Assembly (NCBI GenBank): GCA_020248915.1
Contig: JADCGP010000019.1
Coordinates: 48,960-112,959, forward strand
Length of the DNA stretch: 64,000 bases
Origin: Rubrivivax sp.
GTDB lineage: Bacteria > Pseudomonadota > Gammaproteobacteria > Burkholderiales > Burkholderiaceae_C
Direction: 5' to 3'
In this document: positions 38,802 to 50,250 of the stretch, in pieces
How positions within the stretch are numbered: position 1 is the stretch's first letter
Layout of the letters: each line of letters opens with the position of its first letter
Notes under the pieces: model-generated
What the model saw: only the letters and a program-made list of their open reading frames with translations
The model's database searches: none
What the model was told of the DNA's origin: nothing
Made by a program: the position numbers and the translations under genes

Positions 38802-41551
38802 TCAGAACCTGACCTCGCCCTTCACGTAGAAGGTCCTGCCGCGCGGGTCGTAGTAGCGATCGTCGTAGCCGATCTGCTGCCCGCCACCGGCTGACTTCAG
38901 CGAACGCGGCGGATCCTGGTCGGCCAGGTTGAGCACGCCCAGCGTGGCCGAGAACGTCTTGTTGATCTTCCAGCGCGTCTGGAAGTCGATGGTCGAGTAG
39001 CTCTTCACCGTGCCGTTATAGGCGTACGGTGTGAAGGTCACGGGGTCGAAGACGGCGAAATCGGCCGCCGTGTACGCCTGGTCCTTGTACCCCGACTTGA
39101 AGTTGTACGACAGGGTGTGCGACCAGGCGCCGTAGTCGACCTCGACCTTCAGCCGGCCCTGCGTGCGGAACGTGACGGCACCGTTGGCCCCGAACCTGGC
39201 CATGCTCGAGAAGAACTGCCCGCCGCGTTCGAGCTGGTATGCGTCCTTCAGCATGTAGGTCAGGTCCAGGGTGGGCCGCACCTTGCCCCAGCCCATGTTC
39301 AACGTGGCGCTCGCGCTGACGTCGATACCGCGCTGCAGGCTCTCGCCCAGGTTTCCGTTGGAGGACAGCATCGCCAGAAGCACCTGGCCGGTACCCGGAT
39401 CCCGATAGGTCGTGAACAGCGAGCGCCAACGCAGCGGATCGCCGAAGATCTGGCTCTCGTCGACCGAGCTGATCGCGTCCTTGATCTTGACCTGCCACAG
39501 GTCGATGCCGACCGAGACGTTGGGGATCGGATCGATGATCACGCCGAGAGTCCACTGCCGCGACTTCTCGGGCTGCAGGTCCTTGTTGCCTCCGGCGAAC
39601 ACGTTGTACTGCACGTTGCCCACGGGGCAGGCCGCACCGAGGCTGACCGCGATCTGGCGCAGGGGATCGCCCGGATTGTTGTTGTTGCAGGTGTAGTTGC
39701 CGCTCGTGACGCCGAACTCCTGCAACGCCGCGTTCACCTGCGGAACCGTGGGCGCCTTGAAGCCTGTGCCCAGCGACCCGCGCAGCAGCACCTCGCGCAT
39801 CGGGCGGAACTTGATCATGCCCTTGGCCGTGGTTGCCGAGCCGAAGTCCGAGTAGTCGTCGTAGCGTACGGATCCGCTGAGCTCGACCGACTTCGAGACG
39901 GGCGCGCTCAGCTCCGCGTACACGGCCTTGAGGTCACGGTCGGCGCTGTAGGGGACGATCGCTGCAGAGTCGCCGAAGCGCGTGTCGCCGATCCCACGGG
40001 CGATGTCCGATGCGCGCTTCTGGAACTTCTCGTTGGCACCGCTGGCACCGATTGCGACGACGAGCGGTCCGCCGCCGAGCTTCATCATCTCGCGGCTGCC
40101 GCGGACCTCGAGCATCGTCAGTGTCGAGTCGCCGCCTTCCCAGAAGCCGAGGATGCGGGTGTCACGCAAGGCCTGCAGCGCCGCTGCGGACTGGTTGCCC
40201 GGCGCGACGAACGGATTGATGAGCCCGCTGTCGAGCGTGTCGAAGAAGGCGTTGAGTCGGACGTAGCCGTCCAGCAGCGAAGAATCCTGCTTGTTCTCGG
40301 ACCGGACGATCGCGGCGTTGTAGTCCCAGCCCGCGAACAGGCCTTCGGCTCCCAGGACGAGGTGCGTGGCCTTCGTGGTGTCCTTCTGCGTACGCTTGCC
40401 GACATCGGCCACGCGGTAGGGCACGACGACGTCGCCGGAGGCACCTGGGTCGGCCGCGATGATCGTGGACCAGAACGGTGAACTGCTGTTGATGCTGAGT
40501 TCGCCCGGAGGCGGTGCGATGCGGTTCGTGTTGGACGTCCTGGTGGCCAGGACCTCGCCGAAGAGCGAGTGGTCGGCGCCGAGCCTCAGCCGCCCGCTGG
40601 TGTAGAGCGCCGTCCGCTCCCGCTCGGGAAGGATCTCGAGCTGGGTGACGTAGTCGTAGTAGCAACCGGAGCCGATCGCAGACCCTTCGGCCAGCTCGAC
40701 GTGCTGCGGGGGACAGCGGCGGTTCTGGACCCAGAACGGACTGACCAGGAATCCGTCACTCGCGTTGATGTTCGCGGGAATCCCGCGCGGCGACCCGTTG
40801 AAGAAGGTGACGTTGTTGCCGTTGAGCTGGAAGTTGAGGACGCCGGTCTTGGCGAACTCCCGATCGACCGAGGCCAGCTTCTTGCGCCTGTCCGCACTGG
40901 CGGCGATCACGACGTTGAACCCGTCCTTGCTGAAATCGCCGAAGCCCTTGAAGAAGGACACCGTGGACCCCTGTCCGCCCTTGCTCGGGGCCGCATACCC
41001 TGCAGTGATGGTGCCGTCCACCGCGTCCTTGCGGGTGATGAAGTTCACCACGCCCGCGATCGCGTCGGCACCGTACAGGGCCGAGGCGCCGTCGGTCAGG
41101 ATCTCGATGCGCTCGATGGCTGCAACCGGGATCGTGTCAGGTCGATGCCGGCAAGGGCACCGGTCAGCACCTGCCCCCCGAACTGGGCGAGACGCCGTCC
41201 ATTGAGCAGGACCAGGGTGTAGGTCTCGCCGAGATTGTGGATCGAGGCCCCCGAGAAGCCGTTGCCACCGCCACCGACCGAGGTGCCCTCGTTGGTGAAG
41301 CCCTGCATCGCGGGCAGTGCCTGGATCAGGTCGGCGATGGACGTCGCGCCCGATCGCGCGATGGCCTCACGGCTGATCACCTGGACCGGGAGCGCGCCCT
41401 CGGCGTCGATGCGCTTGATGGCCGAGCCAGTGATCTCGACGCGCTGGTCCGAAGCCGGGCCCTGCTGCGCCATCGCCGCCGTCCCTGCGGCCAAGCCGAC
41501 ACCGCTCAAGAGCATCGCCGCCGCGACGTTCACACTGGACTTCCTGAACAT
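38802..41551 (-). pseudogene. TonB-dependent outer-membrane receptor with a one-base frameshift
   Basis: The gene starts with ATG at 41551 after GGAGGG. It reads a signal peptide (MFRKSSVNVAAAMLLSGVGL) and the plug domain (VEITGSAIKRIDAEGALPVQ, LVLLNGRRLAQFGG). At about 41133-41143 the sequence GACCTGACACG lacks one A compared with the expected GACCTGAACACG (DLNT). The frame then changes and the rest continues as IPVAAIERIEILTDGASALYG into a complete beta-barrel ending RTFYVKGEVRF. Restoring the base gives a 916-residue receptor. This may be a real inactivating change or a sequencing error. The substrate is unknown. Confidence 0.85.
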
Positions 41552-41732
41552 GTGATCCCTCCGGAAATGTTGGTCGATTCCACTCGAGCAGCCGCGGCGA
41601 GCCATACCCACACCGCGCGCACGGATTTCATTGTTGTTGGCGGGCACCCCAAAGGCCCTACAGGAAAGCCCGTGTGTCGCGCTGAGTGGACACTCTTGTG
41701 GCGTGGGGCGCCACCGGAGCGTGGCCCCAGAA

Positions 41733-41760
41733 CGAAAAACGGCGGGCCGCGGCCCGCCGT
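41733..41760 (-). terminator. Terminator after the second TonB-dependent receptor
   Basis: On the minus strand a 10-base-pair stem (ACGGCGGGCC/GGCCCGCCGT, 41739-41760) runs into TTTTTCGTTCT. It lies about 40 bases after the stop at 41799, so the two receptor genes are separate transcription units. Confidence 0.85.
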
Positions 41761-41798
41761 CGCAGTAGGGGGCCGAGACCCCCTCGGAAACCGGCTGC

Positions 41799-44699
41799 TT
41801 AGAACTTGAACCGCGCGCCCACGAAGAACGAGCGGCCGAACACGTCGTAGTACCCGGGCACCGTGTCCAGTGCCTGCGTGCCCGACGAGCCCGACGCAAA
41901 GAACGGCGGCTTCTTGTCGAAGAGATTCGTCACCCCACCGTAGATCTCGGTGCTCTTCGCGAGTCGATAGCCCAGGCGCAGGTTGTGGTAGGTGTGGGCC
42001 GGGATCTTCGGGTAGCCGGCGGTCGTCGTCGTGTTCGTCGCGCCTGTCGCGTTGTTGACCCCGGTCGCCGCCATGTCGGCAGACCCGATGTAGCGGATGT
42101 TCCAGTTCGCGTTGAAGTTGCCGAGCTTCCACCCGATGTTGGCGTTGGCGGTCAGCTTGATCCACCCTTGGTCACTGGTGGAGCCACCCGCCTGCCCCAG
42201 CAGGTTCAGCGGCAGACCAACCGTCGTGAACGACGCCTTGTCGTAGATCGTGGTGAGCAGGCCAAGGTTGAGGTCGCCCCAGCCGCCGGGCAGTGCACGG
42301 TTGTATCGGAGGTCGATGTCCCAGCCGGCCACGTTCAGCACGGCAACGTTCTCGAGCTGCTCGTTGACCGCGGTAAGCACGTAGTTGGCGCCCGGAACCT
42401 GAACGTTGGTGCCTCGCGTGACCACGTTGCAAAGCTTGCGGTCCGGCGTGTCGTAGCAGGTGTTGAGCGCGATCTGGCGCGAGACGGTGGTGATGATCTT
42501 CTCGACGTCGATCTCGAAGCGGTCGACGGCCACGGACAGCCCCTTCGCAAACGAAGGCGTCCAAACGACACCGAACGTCAGCGTATCCCCTTCCTCGGGC
42601 TTGAGGTTCGCGTTGCCGCCCGTCAGCCCCCCCACACTTTGCTCGACCGTTTGCGGCGGCGTGTAGTTCGCCGGCACGCCATCGGCCAGGCAATTTGCAG
42701 CGCGGGTCGGATTGGCGTTGCGGCGAGCCTGGGTGCAGGGATCCTGGACCACGGCGAAGGTCTGCGCGATACCGGACAGCTCTCCGGGAAGCGGAGCCCG
42801 CACCGAACGCGCCTGCTTCGCCCGGAATCGCAGACCGGAGACTGGCTCCCAGTCGCCACCGAAGTTCCAGGTGCTGTAGCTGCTCTTGTCCGTGTCGGAC
42901 TTGCGAACCGCGCCCTCCAGGGTCAACGACTGCGCGAACGGCTTGTCGGCAAGCACCGGAACCAGCACCTCGGCGAAGATCTCGTCAGTCCTCGTCTTGG
43001 CGAAGTCCGTGTCGCTGATCTGGTTGCCCGTGGCCAGCGCGTTGTTGACCACGACGTCTCGGTCGGCGAAACCGGAGAAGGTGCGCCGCTCCGCACCGAC
43101 CGCCGCCCGCATCGCGCCAGCCGGCAGGTCGGCAACGGTGCCGGTGAGGGTGAGCAACGTGTCGTTCAGAGAGCTGGTGCCGATGGCCATCGAGCCGATG
43201 CGCAGAGCCTGGCGCATGGCTGGCGTGTAGTCGGCAAAGGGGTTGATCGGAACGCACCCCTGAGCGCGCGCGCCGGCATCGACGCAGCGGAACTGCCCGG
43301 GATTGTTGGGGTCCGCCTCGACCCGCAGGCCGTTGTAGAGGTTGGACGTGTTGACCAGACCCTCGGTGTTCAGGTTCACCGTGGTACGCCCCATCGTGTG
43401 GGACAGCTCCCAGCGGAAGTTGCGACCGAAGCCCCCGAGGCTGTCGAGCTCACCCTTCAGGCCGAACACAGCGCGCCGCATCTGCCGCGTGCTGTCGGCG
43501 CCGCGTGGCCCACCGGCGTCGTTGAATCGCTGCCACCACACGAGTTCGGTGATCTGCGAGGCGGCATTGACCGGGTCCGCGTTGAAGGCCGTGATTGCGT
43601 CGCGCAGCGGTTGCGGAATGAAGGGGTTGCTGAGAGGGATGTTCGGGTTCAGCGTGCCGAAGCGGCTGCCGGGCTGGTTGGACTGGAACGGATGCCCTTC
43701 GAAGACCGACTCGATGTTGGTCTCGCCGTAATTGAACTCGCCGAATGCCAGCACGCCCTTGGTGATCTCGTACTCGGCCTCCGCCGCGGCCAGGATCCGC
43801 TTGGTCGGGATCGCAATGTCGCGGTCGGCATTCCGGTTGTAACCGTCGATGGTGACGCTGAAGGGGATCAGCGCTCCGTTGCCGTCGGTAAAACTGCCAT
43901 TGCGGCGCACGAAGCTGTTGCCCCCAACGAAGAATCGGCCGCCCAGGCCGACGCCAGAGTAGGCAGATGGGCCGCGCACCTGGGTTGCAGGGGACACCCA
44001 GAGAAAGTCTTCGGCGCAGATGAAGCGGTCCCGGCAACTCACTCGGCCCTGCTTGTCGAACTCCAGGGTCAGCATGCCGCGGCCCTTGCTGCCGAACTTG
44101 CCGCCAGCCACCATCGAGACGCTCGGGTTCTTGTTGTCGCCCTCAGATGTCTCGCCGTAGCTGAGACCGATCTCAACGCCCTCGAGGTTCTTCTTCGTGA
44201 TGATATTGATCACGCCCGCCACGGCGTCGGAACCGTAGACGGCGGAAGCCCCCCCCGTGATGATCTCGATGCGCTCGATGTTCGCGGTCGGGATGTTGTT
44301 GAAGTCCACCGCCGTGGAGGTCGAGGTGCCGCCAGCAGCACGGCGACCGTTGATCAGCACCAGCGACCGCGCCGAGCCCAGGTTGCGCAGGTTGGCCGTG
44401 TTCAGGCCCGAAGTGGCCACGCCCGAGAACGTCGACTGCGTGCGCGAGCTGCCAAACGACGGCGCGAACTGCGGCAGTTGCGTCGCCATGTCGGCGAAGT
44501 TCTCGGCGCCGATGTTCCCCATCGTGTCCAGGTTGATGGAGACGACCGGGGTCGTGCCCTGCAGATCGGATCTCAGGATCCGGGACCCCGTGATCTGAAC
44601 GACCTGGGGCTCCTGGGCCCAGGTGGGCATCGAGGTCATTGCGAGCACACCGCCCAGCGCTGTGAGCACAGCGGTCGTCACCTTGGTTCTCTTGAACAT
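41799..44699 (-). CDS. TonB-dependent outer-membrane receptor
   Basis: The ATG at 44699 is preferred because GAGGAGCG precedes it; an ATG six codons upstream lacks a ribosome binding site. The 966-residue protein has a signal peptide (MFKRTKVTTAVLTALGGVLA, cut near WAQ), a plug domain (VVQITGSRILRSDLQGTTPV, LVLINGRRAAGGTSTS, IERIEIITGGASAVYGSDAV), and a barrel ending FGRSFFVGARFKF with the usual C-terminal aromatic residue. It belongs to the large receptors for peptides, saccharides or complexes rather than a recognised siderophore type. It is related to the neighbour at 38.8-41.6 kb. Confidence 0.93.
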   Translation of the reverse strand: MFKRTKVTTAVLTALGGVLAMTSMPTWAQEPQVVQITGSRILRSDLQGTTPVVSINLDTMGNIGAENFADMATQLPQFAPSFGSSRTQSTFSGVATSGLNTANLRNLGSARSLVLINGRRAAGGTSTSTAVDFNNIPTANIERIEIITGGASAVYGSDAVAGVINIITKKNLEGVEIGLSYGETSEGDNKNPSVSMVAGGKFGSKGRGMLTLEFDKQGRVSCRDRFICAEDFLWVSPATQVRGPSAYSGVGLGGRFFVGGNSFVRRNGSFTDGNGALIPFSVTIDGYNRNADRDIAIPTKRILAAAEAEYEITKGVLAFGEFNYGETNIESVFEGHPFQSNQPGSRFGTLNPNIPLSNPFIPQPLRDAITAFNADPVNAASQITELVWWQRFNDAGGPRGADSTRQMRRAVFGLKGELDSLGGFGRNFRWELSHTMGRTTVNLNTEGLVNTSNLYNGLRVEADPNNPGQFRCVDAGARAQGCVPINPFADYTPAMRQALRIGSMAIGTSSLNDTLLTLTGTVADLPAGAMRAAVGAERRTFSGFADRDVVVNNALATGNQISDTDFAKTRTDEIFAEVLVPVLADKPFAQSLTLEGAVRKSDTDKSSYSTWNFGGDWEPVSGLRFRAKQARSVRAPLPGELSGIAQTFAVVQDPCTQARRNANPTRAANCLADGVPANYTPPQTVEQSVGGLTGGNANLKPEEGDTLTFGVVWTPSFAKGLSVAVDRFEIDVEKIITTVSRQIALNTCYDTPDRKLCNVVTRGTNVQVPGANYVLTAVNEQLENVAVLNVAGWDIDLRYNRALPGGWGDLNLGLLTTIYDKASFTTVGLPLNLLGQAGGSTSDQGWIKLTANANIGWKLGNFNANWNIRYIGSADMAATGVNNATGATNTTTTAGYPKIPAHTYHNLRLGYRLAKSTEIYGGVTNLFDKKPPFFASGSSGTQALDTVPGYYDVFGRSFFVGARFKF

Positions 44700-45072
44700 C
44701 GCTTGTTCGCTCCTCAAACATAAGGCCAGAAACAGTCGGCGGGGCCTGGCCCGTCATCCGGGTACAGCACGCCCCGCGCAGGCTTATAGTTTTCCGGGTC
44801 GGGCTTGTTTGCCCGGTCGGTACATTCCATGAAGGTACGCTAGGCCAGGTAGCCGCGGGTACGGGCCGGGCCTAACGACGCCGAAGAAATCCAAGAAACT
44901 TCTTTCTTTTCAAGGACTTCCATACTTTTTCGCAGACACGCCATGTCAGCGCGAGCGGCCAGCCCGGCGGCGACCGCAGGCCTGCTCGCTGCAGCCTGTT
45001 GGAATCTCGCAACAGAAACCGCTCTCTTCTTGCGGTCTTCGAGCCCTGGGGGTGCAAGGCCCAAAACCGCAG
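44700..45072. other. Upstream region of the second TonB-dependent receptor
   Basis: This 373-base gap lies between the ATPase gene stop and the receptor start, both on the minus strand. Apart from the GAGGAGCG ribosome binding site of the receptor I find no supported gene. A GAAAGAAGTTTCTTGGATTTC-like purine/pyrimidine-rich stretch near 44885-44915 is less GC-rich than the surroundings and is where a promoter would be sought. Confidence 0.4.
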
Positions 45073-47048
<1,976 letters not shown>

Positions 47049-47052
<4 letters not shown>

Positions 47053-47483
47053 GACGGTGCCTCGGCTGGAAGCTGGAATCCGAGCACGCGCGCCGCGCGA
47101 TTGAGCCGACGATCGAAGCTGTGGAACCTCAGCGGTGGCCCGACGACGCGCGACATGCCGTCGGCCGCCGCCAGCTGCACGGCGTCGTAGCCGCGCAGTC
47201 CGAAAGCCTCGGCCAGTTCGCCGGCCCGTTCGACGAGCGCCTGCGTGACATCGAGCACCTGCATCGACTGCCACAACGCCGGCAGCTGCTCGCGCGCCGC
47301 CTGCCACAGCGATGCCGTTGCCGGCGATTCGCGCTCGCGCCGGGCGATCGCCGCCCTCACCTCGGCGAACGTGATCCGGCAGCTGGCGACGGTCAGCCCG
47401 CCGACCGCGAGCCAAAGGCCGTCGCTCCCCGGCTCGTCGACGATCAGCTTGACGACCGCCGAACTGTCGAGGTAGTCGCTCAA
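47049..47483 (-). CDS. VapC-type PIN-domain ribonuclease toxin
   Basis: The 144-residue protein starts at TTG, overlapping the antitoxin stop (TTGA). It has PIN-domain acids in YLDSSAVVKLIVDEPGS (D6), TFAEVRAAI (E41) and GLRGYDAVQLAAA (D100), the usual order for a metal-dependent RNase. Toxins of this family cleave tRNA or rRNA and are neutralised by the protein encoded just before them. Its stop overlaps the ABC ATPase start, so the ATPase may be translated from the toxin mRNA. Confidence 0.88.
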
Positions 47484-47752
47484 CCGCGGTCCTCGATCAC
47501 CGCATCCGACAACGTCCCCGAGCCGGCGGGAAGCGGCAGCCGCGGCCCGCGCAGGAGGCCGCCGGGTCGCGGTCGGGACGAGATCAGGCCGGACGCAAGC
47601 AGCCGGTCAGTGTCGCTGTCGCCCGTGGGCGGCGGCGGCACCAGCCGGGCCACGGCCTTGCTGTGCGAGGTCACGATCGCTGTTTCCCCGGCTTGGACAC
47701 GGCGGACAATCGCCGACAGATGTGACTTCAATTCACGTATGGAAACTTCCAT
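47480..47752 (-). CDS. Phd/YefM-family antitoxin of the vapBC pair
   Basis: The ATG at 47752 gives 90 residues starting MEVSIRELKSHLSAIVRRVQ, the Phd/YefM DNA-binding fold, with ETAIVTSHSKAVARLVP following. The C-terminal half (about 45-90) is proline/arginine-rich and is expected to wrap the toxin. It lies directly before the toxin gene (TTGA overlap), and an AT-rich palindrome sits immediately upstream, consistent with autoregulation. Confidence 0.85.
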   Translation of the reverse strand: MEVSIRELKSHLSAIVRRVQAGETAIVTSHSKAVARLVPPPPTGDSDTDRLLASGLISSRPRPGGLLRGPRLPLPAGSGTLSDAVIEDRG

Positions 47753-47757
47753 TGTGG

Positions 47758-47788
47758 ACAATTTATTGCAGTCTATATGATAAATTGT
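47758..47788. promoter_or_regulatory. AT-rich palindromic operator of the vapBC pair
   Basis: ACAATTTAT (47758-47766) and ATAAATTGT (47780-47788) are perfect inverted arms around a 13-base spacer, just before the antitoxin ATG. The stretch is far more AT-rich than its surroundings and also contains TATCATA-like promoter sequence on the minus strand. It is a likely site for the antitoxin-toxin complex. Confidence 0.65.
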
Positions 47789-47792
47789 ATCC

Positions 47793-49241
47793 TCATCTGT
47801 CACTACGTTGCGCACGATTGGCTCCTCGCCGAGGCTTGCGCCCTCGCGGGTCGAAGGCGTCGCGCACGCCGTCGGCGAACAGGTTGGCGGCCAGTACCAG
47901 CGTCACCATGAAGCCGAAGGCAGCGGCGAAGCTCCACCACACCAGCGGGTCGCGGCTCATCTCGGTGCGCGCCAGGTTGATCATGCCGCCGAAGCTGTGC
48001 ATCGACGGGTCGACGCCGACGCCGACGTAGGTGAGCACGGCCTCGTACAGGATCAGCGCGCTGAAGTCGAGCACGGTGACGATCAGCACCAGGTGCGCCA
48101 CGTTGGGGAAGACGTGGCGCGCCATGATCCGCGCCGGGCCGACGCCGAACGCGTCGGCCGCCTGCACGTACTCGAGCTCGCGCAGCTTCAGCGTCTCGGC
48201 GCGGACCAGGCGCGCCAGGCCGGCCCACCCGGTGAGGCCCAGCACCACGCACAGCAGGAAGAGCTTGAGGTCCGAACGCTCGGCGCCGGTCTCGAACAGC
48301 TCGGGGTGCTGGTCGAGGAAGACCTGCACCATCAGCACGCAGGCCGCGATCAGCAGCACGTTGGGCACCGACGACAGCACGGTGTACAGGTACTGCACGG
48401 CCTCGTCCACCCAGCCCCGGAAGTAGCCGGCCACGATGCCGAGCACGACGGCCAGCGGCAGCGTGGCCACCGTCGACAGCAGGCCGATGACGAAGGCCGT
48501 GCGCAGGCTCTTCAGGCTCTGGTAGAGCACGTCGTTGCCGGTCATGTCGGTGCCCAGCAGGTGGTAGGGCCCCGACAGCGCGGCGGCCGTGCCCGACAGC
48601 AGCGCCAGCACGGCCACGGTGGCGAGTGCCGCACGCCACGGGATCTCGCCCTGGCCGCGCAGCACGGCCCGCGCGGTGGCGGCCGGCGGCGCGCCCCGCC
48701 GCCGCGCGAGCCAGGCGATCCACAGCGCGGCGAGCGCGAGCGCGGCGGCCAGCCCGGCGGCGGCGCCGGCGAGCGCGCGCCGCGCGACGTCGGCGGCCCA
48801 GTCGCGGCCGGGGTCCTGCAGGTGCGCACCGCCGAACTGCAGGCGCGGCGCGACGCGCGCCTCCTGCCCGCCCTGCTCCACCGTTTCCTTCGTGAAGCCG
48901 TGGGTGGCCAGCGGCAGCGAGTAGGTGGCCTCGCGCGCAGCCACCAGGTCGGCCAGCAGCAGGTCGAGCAGCGAGCGCGTGCGCGGGTCGTAGGCCGGGG
49001 CCGCGTCCGGCACGCCGGCCGGCGGCGGCAGCAGCGGCCGGTAGTGCACGCTGTCGGCCAGCGCCACGGCCAGGCAGGCCAGCAGCACCACGCTGGAGGC
49101 CAGCGCGGCCGGGTCGCGGAACACCTTGCGCCAGGTGGCGCGGCGCGCCGCGTCGCGCGCCACCGCCACGCCGTAGCCGACGACCACCGCCACCATCGCC
49201 CACAGCGCGACGTCGGTCCAAAGCAGCACGAACCTGGGCAT
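47793..49241 (-). CDS. ABC transporter permease (OppC/YejE type)
   Basis: The 482-residue protein has two N-terminal membrane spans, a soluble insert (about 70-150), another span, and the binding-protein-dependent permease domain with the EAA-loop region VQAADAFGVGPARIMARHVFPN and YVGVGVDPSMHSFGGMIN. It is longer than the usual OppC because of the N-terminal spans and insert. It lies 12 bases after the first permease gene and ends right at the edge of the vapBC operator. Confidence 0.9.
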   Translation of the reverse strand: MPRFVLLWTDVALWAMVAVVVGYGVAVARDAARRATWRKVFRDPAALASSVVLLACLAVALADSVHYRPLLPPPAGVPDAAPAYDPRTRSLLDLLLADLVAAREATYSLPLATHGFTKETVEQGGQEARVAPRLQFGGAHLQDPGRDWAADVARRALAGAAAGLAAALALAALWIAWLARRRGAPPAATARAVLRGQGEIPWRAALATVAVLALLSGTAAALSGPYHLLGTDMTGNDVLYQSLKSLRTAFVIGLLSTVATLPLAVVLGIVAGYFRGWVDEAVQYLYTVLSSVPNVLLIAACVLMVQVFLDQHPELFETGAERSDLKLFLLCVVLGLTGWAGLARLVRAETLKLRELEYVQAADAFGVGPARIMARHVFPNVAHLVLIVTVLDFSALILYEAVLTYVGVGVDPSMHSFGGMINLARTEMSRDPLVWWSFAAAFGFMVTLVLAANLFADGVRDAFDPRGRKPRRGANRAQRSDR

Positions 49242-49253
49242 GCGCGCCGTCCT

Positions 49254-50237
49254 TCAGCCCAGCCGCACGCGCGGGTCGACCCACGTGTAGGCGATGTCGA
49301 TGGCGACGTAGGTGGCGATGTAGATCACCGAGCCGATGAACACCATCGTGCGCACGACCGCGAAGTCCTGCTTGCCGATGGCCTCGATGACGTAGGCGCC
49401 GAGACCGGGCAGGCCGAAGAAGCTCTCGAACACGAGGCTGCCCAGGAACACGATCGGGATGTAGCCACCGGCGCTGGTGATGATGGGGATCAGCGCGTTG
49501 CGCAGCACGTGGCGCCCGAGCACCAGGTGCTCGGCCAGGCCCTTGGCGCGCGCGGTGCGCACGTAGTCCTTGCCGATCTCCTCGAGGAGCATCGCCCGGT
49601 ACAGCCGCGCCTCGCCGCCGATGCGGGCCACCAGCGAGAGCAGGATCGGCAGCAGCAGGAACTTCACCGCGTCCAGCCCCGGCGCGTAGCCCGACAACGG
49701 CGCCAGCTTAAGGACGCGGCTGAAGAAGACCTGGCCGACGATGATGTAGAACAGGCTCGAGATCGACAGCATCACCACGCAGGCGACGACGCCCCAGAAG
49801 TCGAGCCGCGAGTGGCGGAAGGCCACCAGCAGCAGCGCGAAGGCCGTGCTGGCGATCACCTGCAGCACGAAGAGCGGCAGCGCCAGTTGCACGCTGACCC
49901 ACATCCGCGTGGCGACTTCGTCGCCGATGTCGCCGGCGGTCTCGGCGTCGGCGCGGCCGAAGTCGAAGGCGAACAGCGACACCGAGCGCTCCCAGAAGAT
50001 GGTCTCGGTGACGGTCTTCGCGCCCGACTCCCGGGCATTGAAGTACAGCGGCTTGTCGTAGCCGCGCTCGGCCTTCCACTTCTCGATCGCCTCCTGGGTG
50101 ACGCGCTTGCCGCCGAGGTTCAGCCGCGCCATGTCGTCGGGTGTGTTGACGGTGAAGAACAGGACGAAGGTGGCCAGGTTCACGCCGGCCAGCACCAGCA
50201 GCCCGTAGCCGAGCCGGCGCAGCACGAAGGCGAGCAT
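49254..50237 (-). CDS. ABC transporter permease (OppB/YejB type)
   Basis: The start at 50237 follows AAGGCGG and gives 327 residues beginning MLAFVLRRLGYGLLVLAGVN. Six membrane spans are present, with the EAA-loop region YVRTARAKGLAEHLVLGRHV and FFGLPGLGAYVIEAIGKQD. It pairs with the permease encoded next. It begins 13 bases after the substrate-binding protein stop. Confidence 0.92.
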   Translation of the reverse strand: MLAFVLRRLGYGLLVLAGVNLATFVLFFTVNTPDDMARLNLGGKRVTQEAIEKWKAERGYDKPLYFNARESGAKTVTETIFWERSVSLFAFDFGRADAETAGDIGDEVATRMWVSVQLALPLFVLQVIASTAFALLLVAFRHSRLDFWGVVACVVMLSISSLFYIIVGQVFFSRVLKLAPLSGYAPGLDAVKFLLLPILLSLVARIGGEARLYRAMLLEEIGKDYVRTARAKGLAEHLVLGRHVLRNALIPIITSAGGYIPIVFLGSLVFESFFGLPGLGAYVIEAIGKQDFAVVRTMVFIGSVIYIATYVAIDIAYTWVDPRVRLG

Positions 50238-50250
50238 CGTCAGGCCGCCT

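Noticed and set aside
41985..44723. A plus-strand open frame of 912 codons opposite the second TonB-dependent receptor
   Set aside because: It has no recognisable motif, and the receptor on the other strand is complete from signal peptide to last barrel strand.
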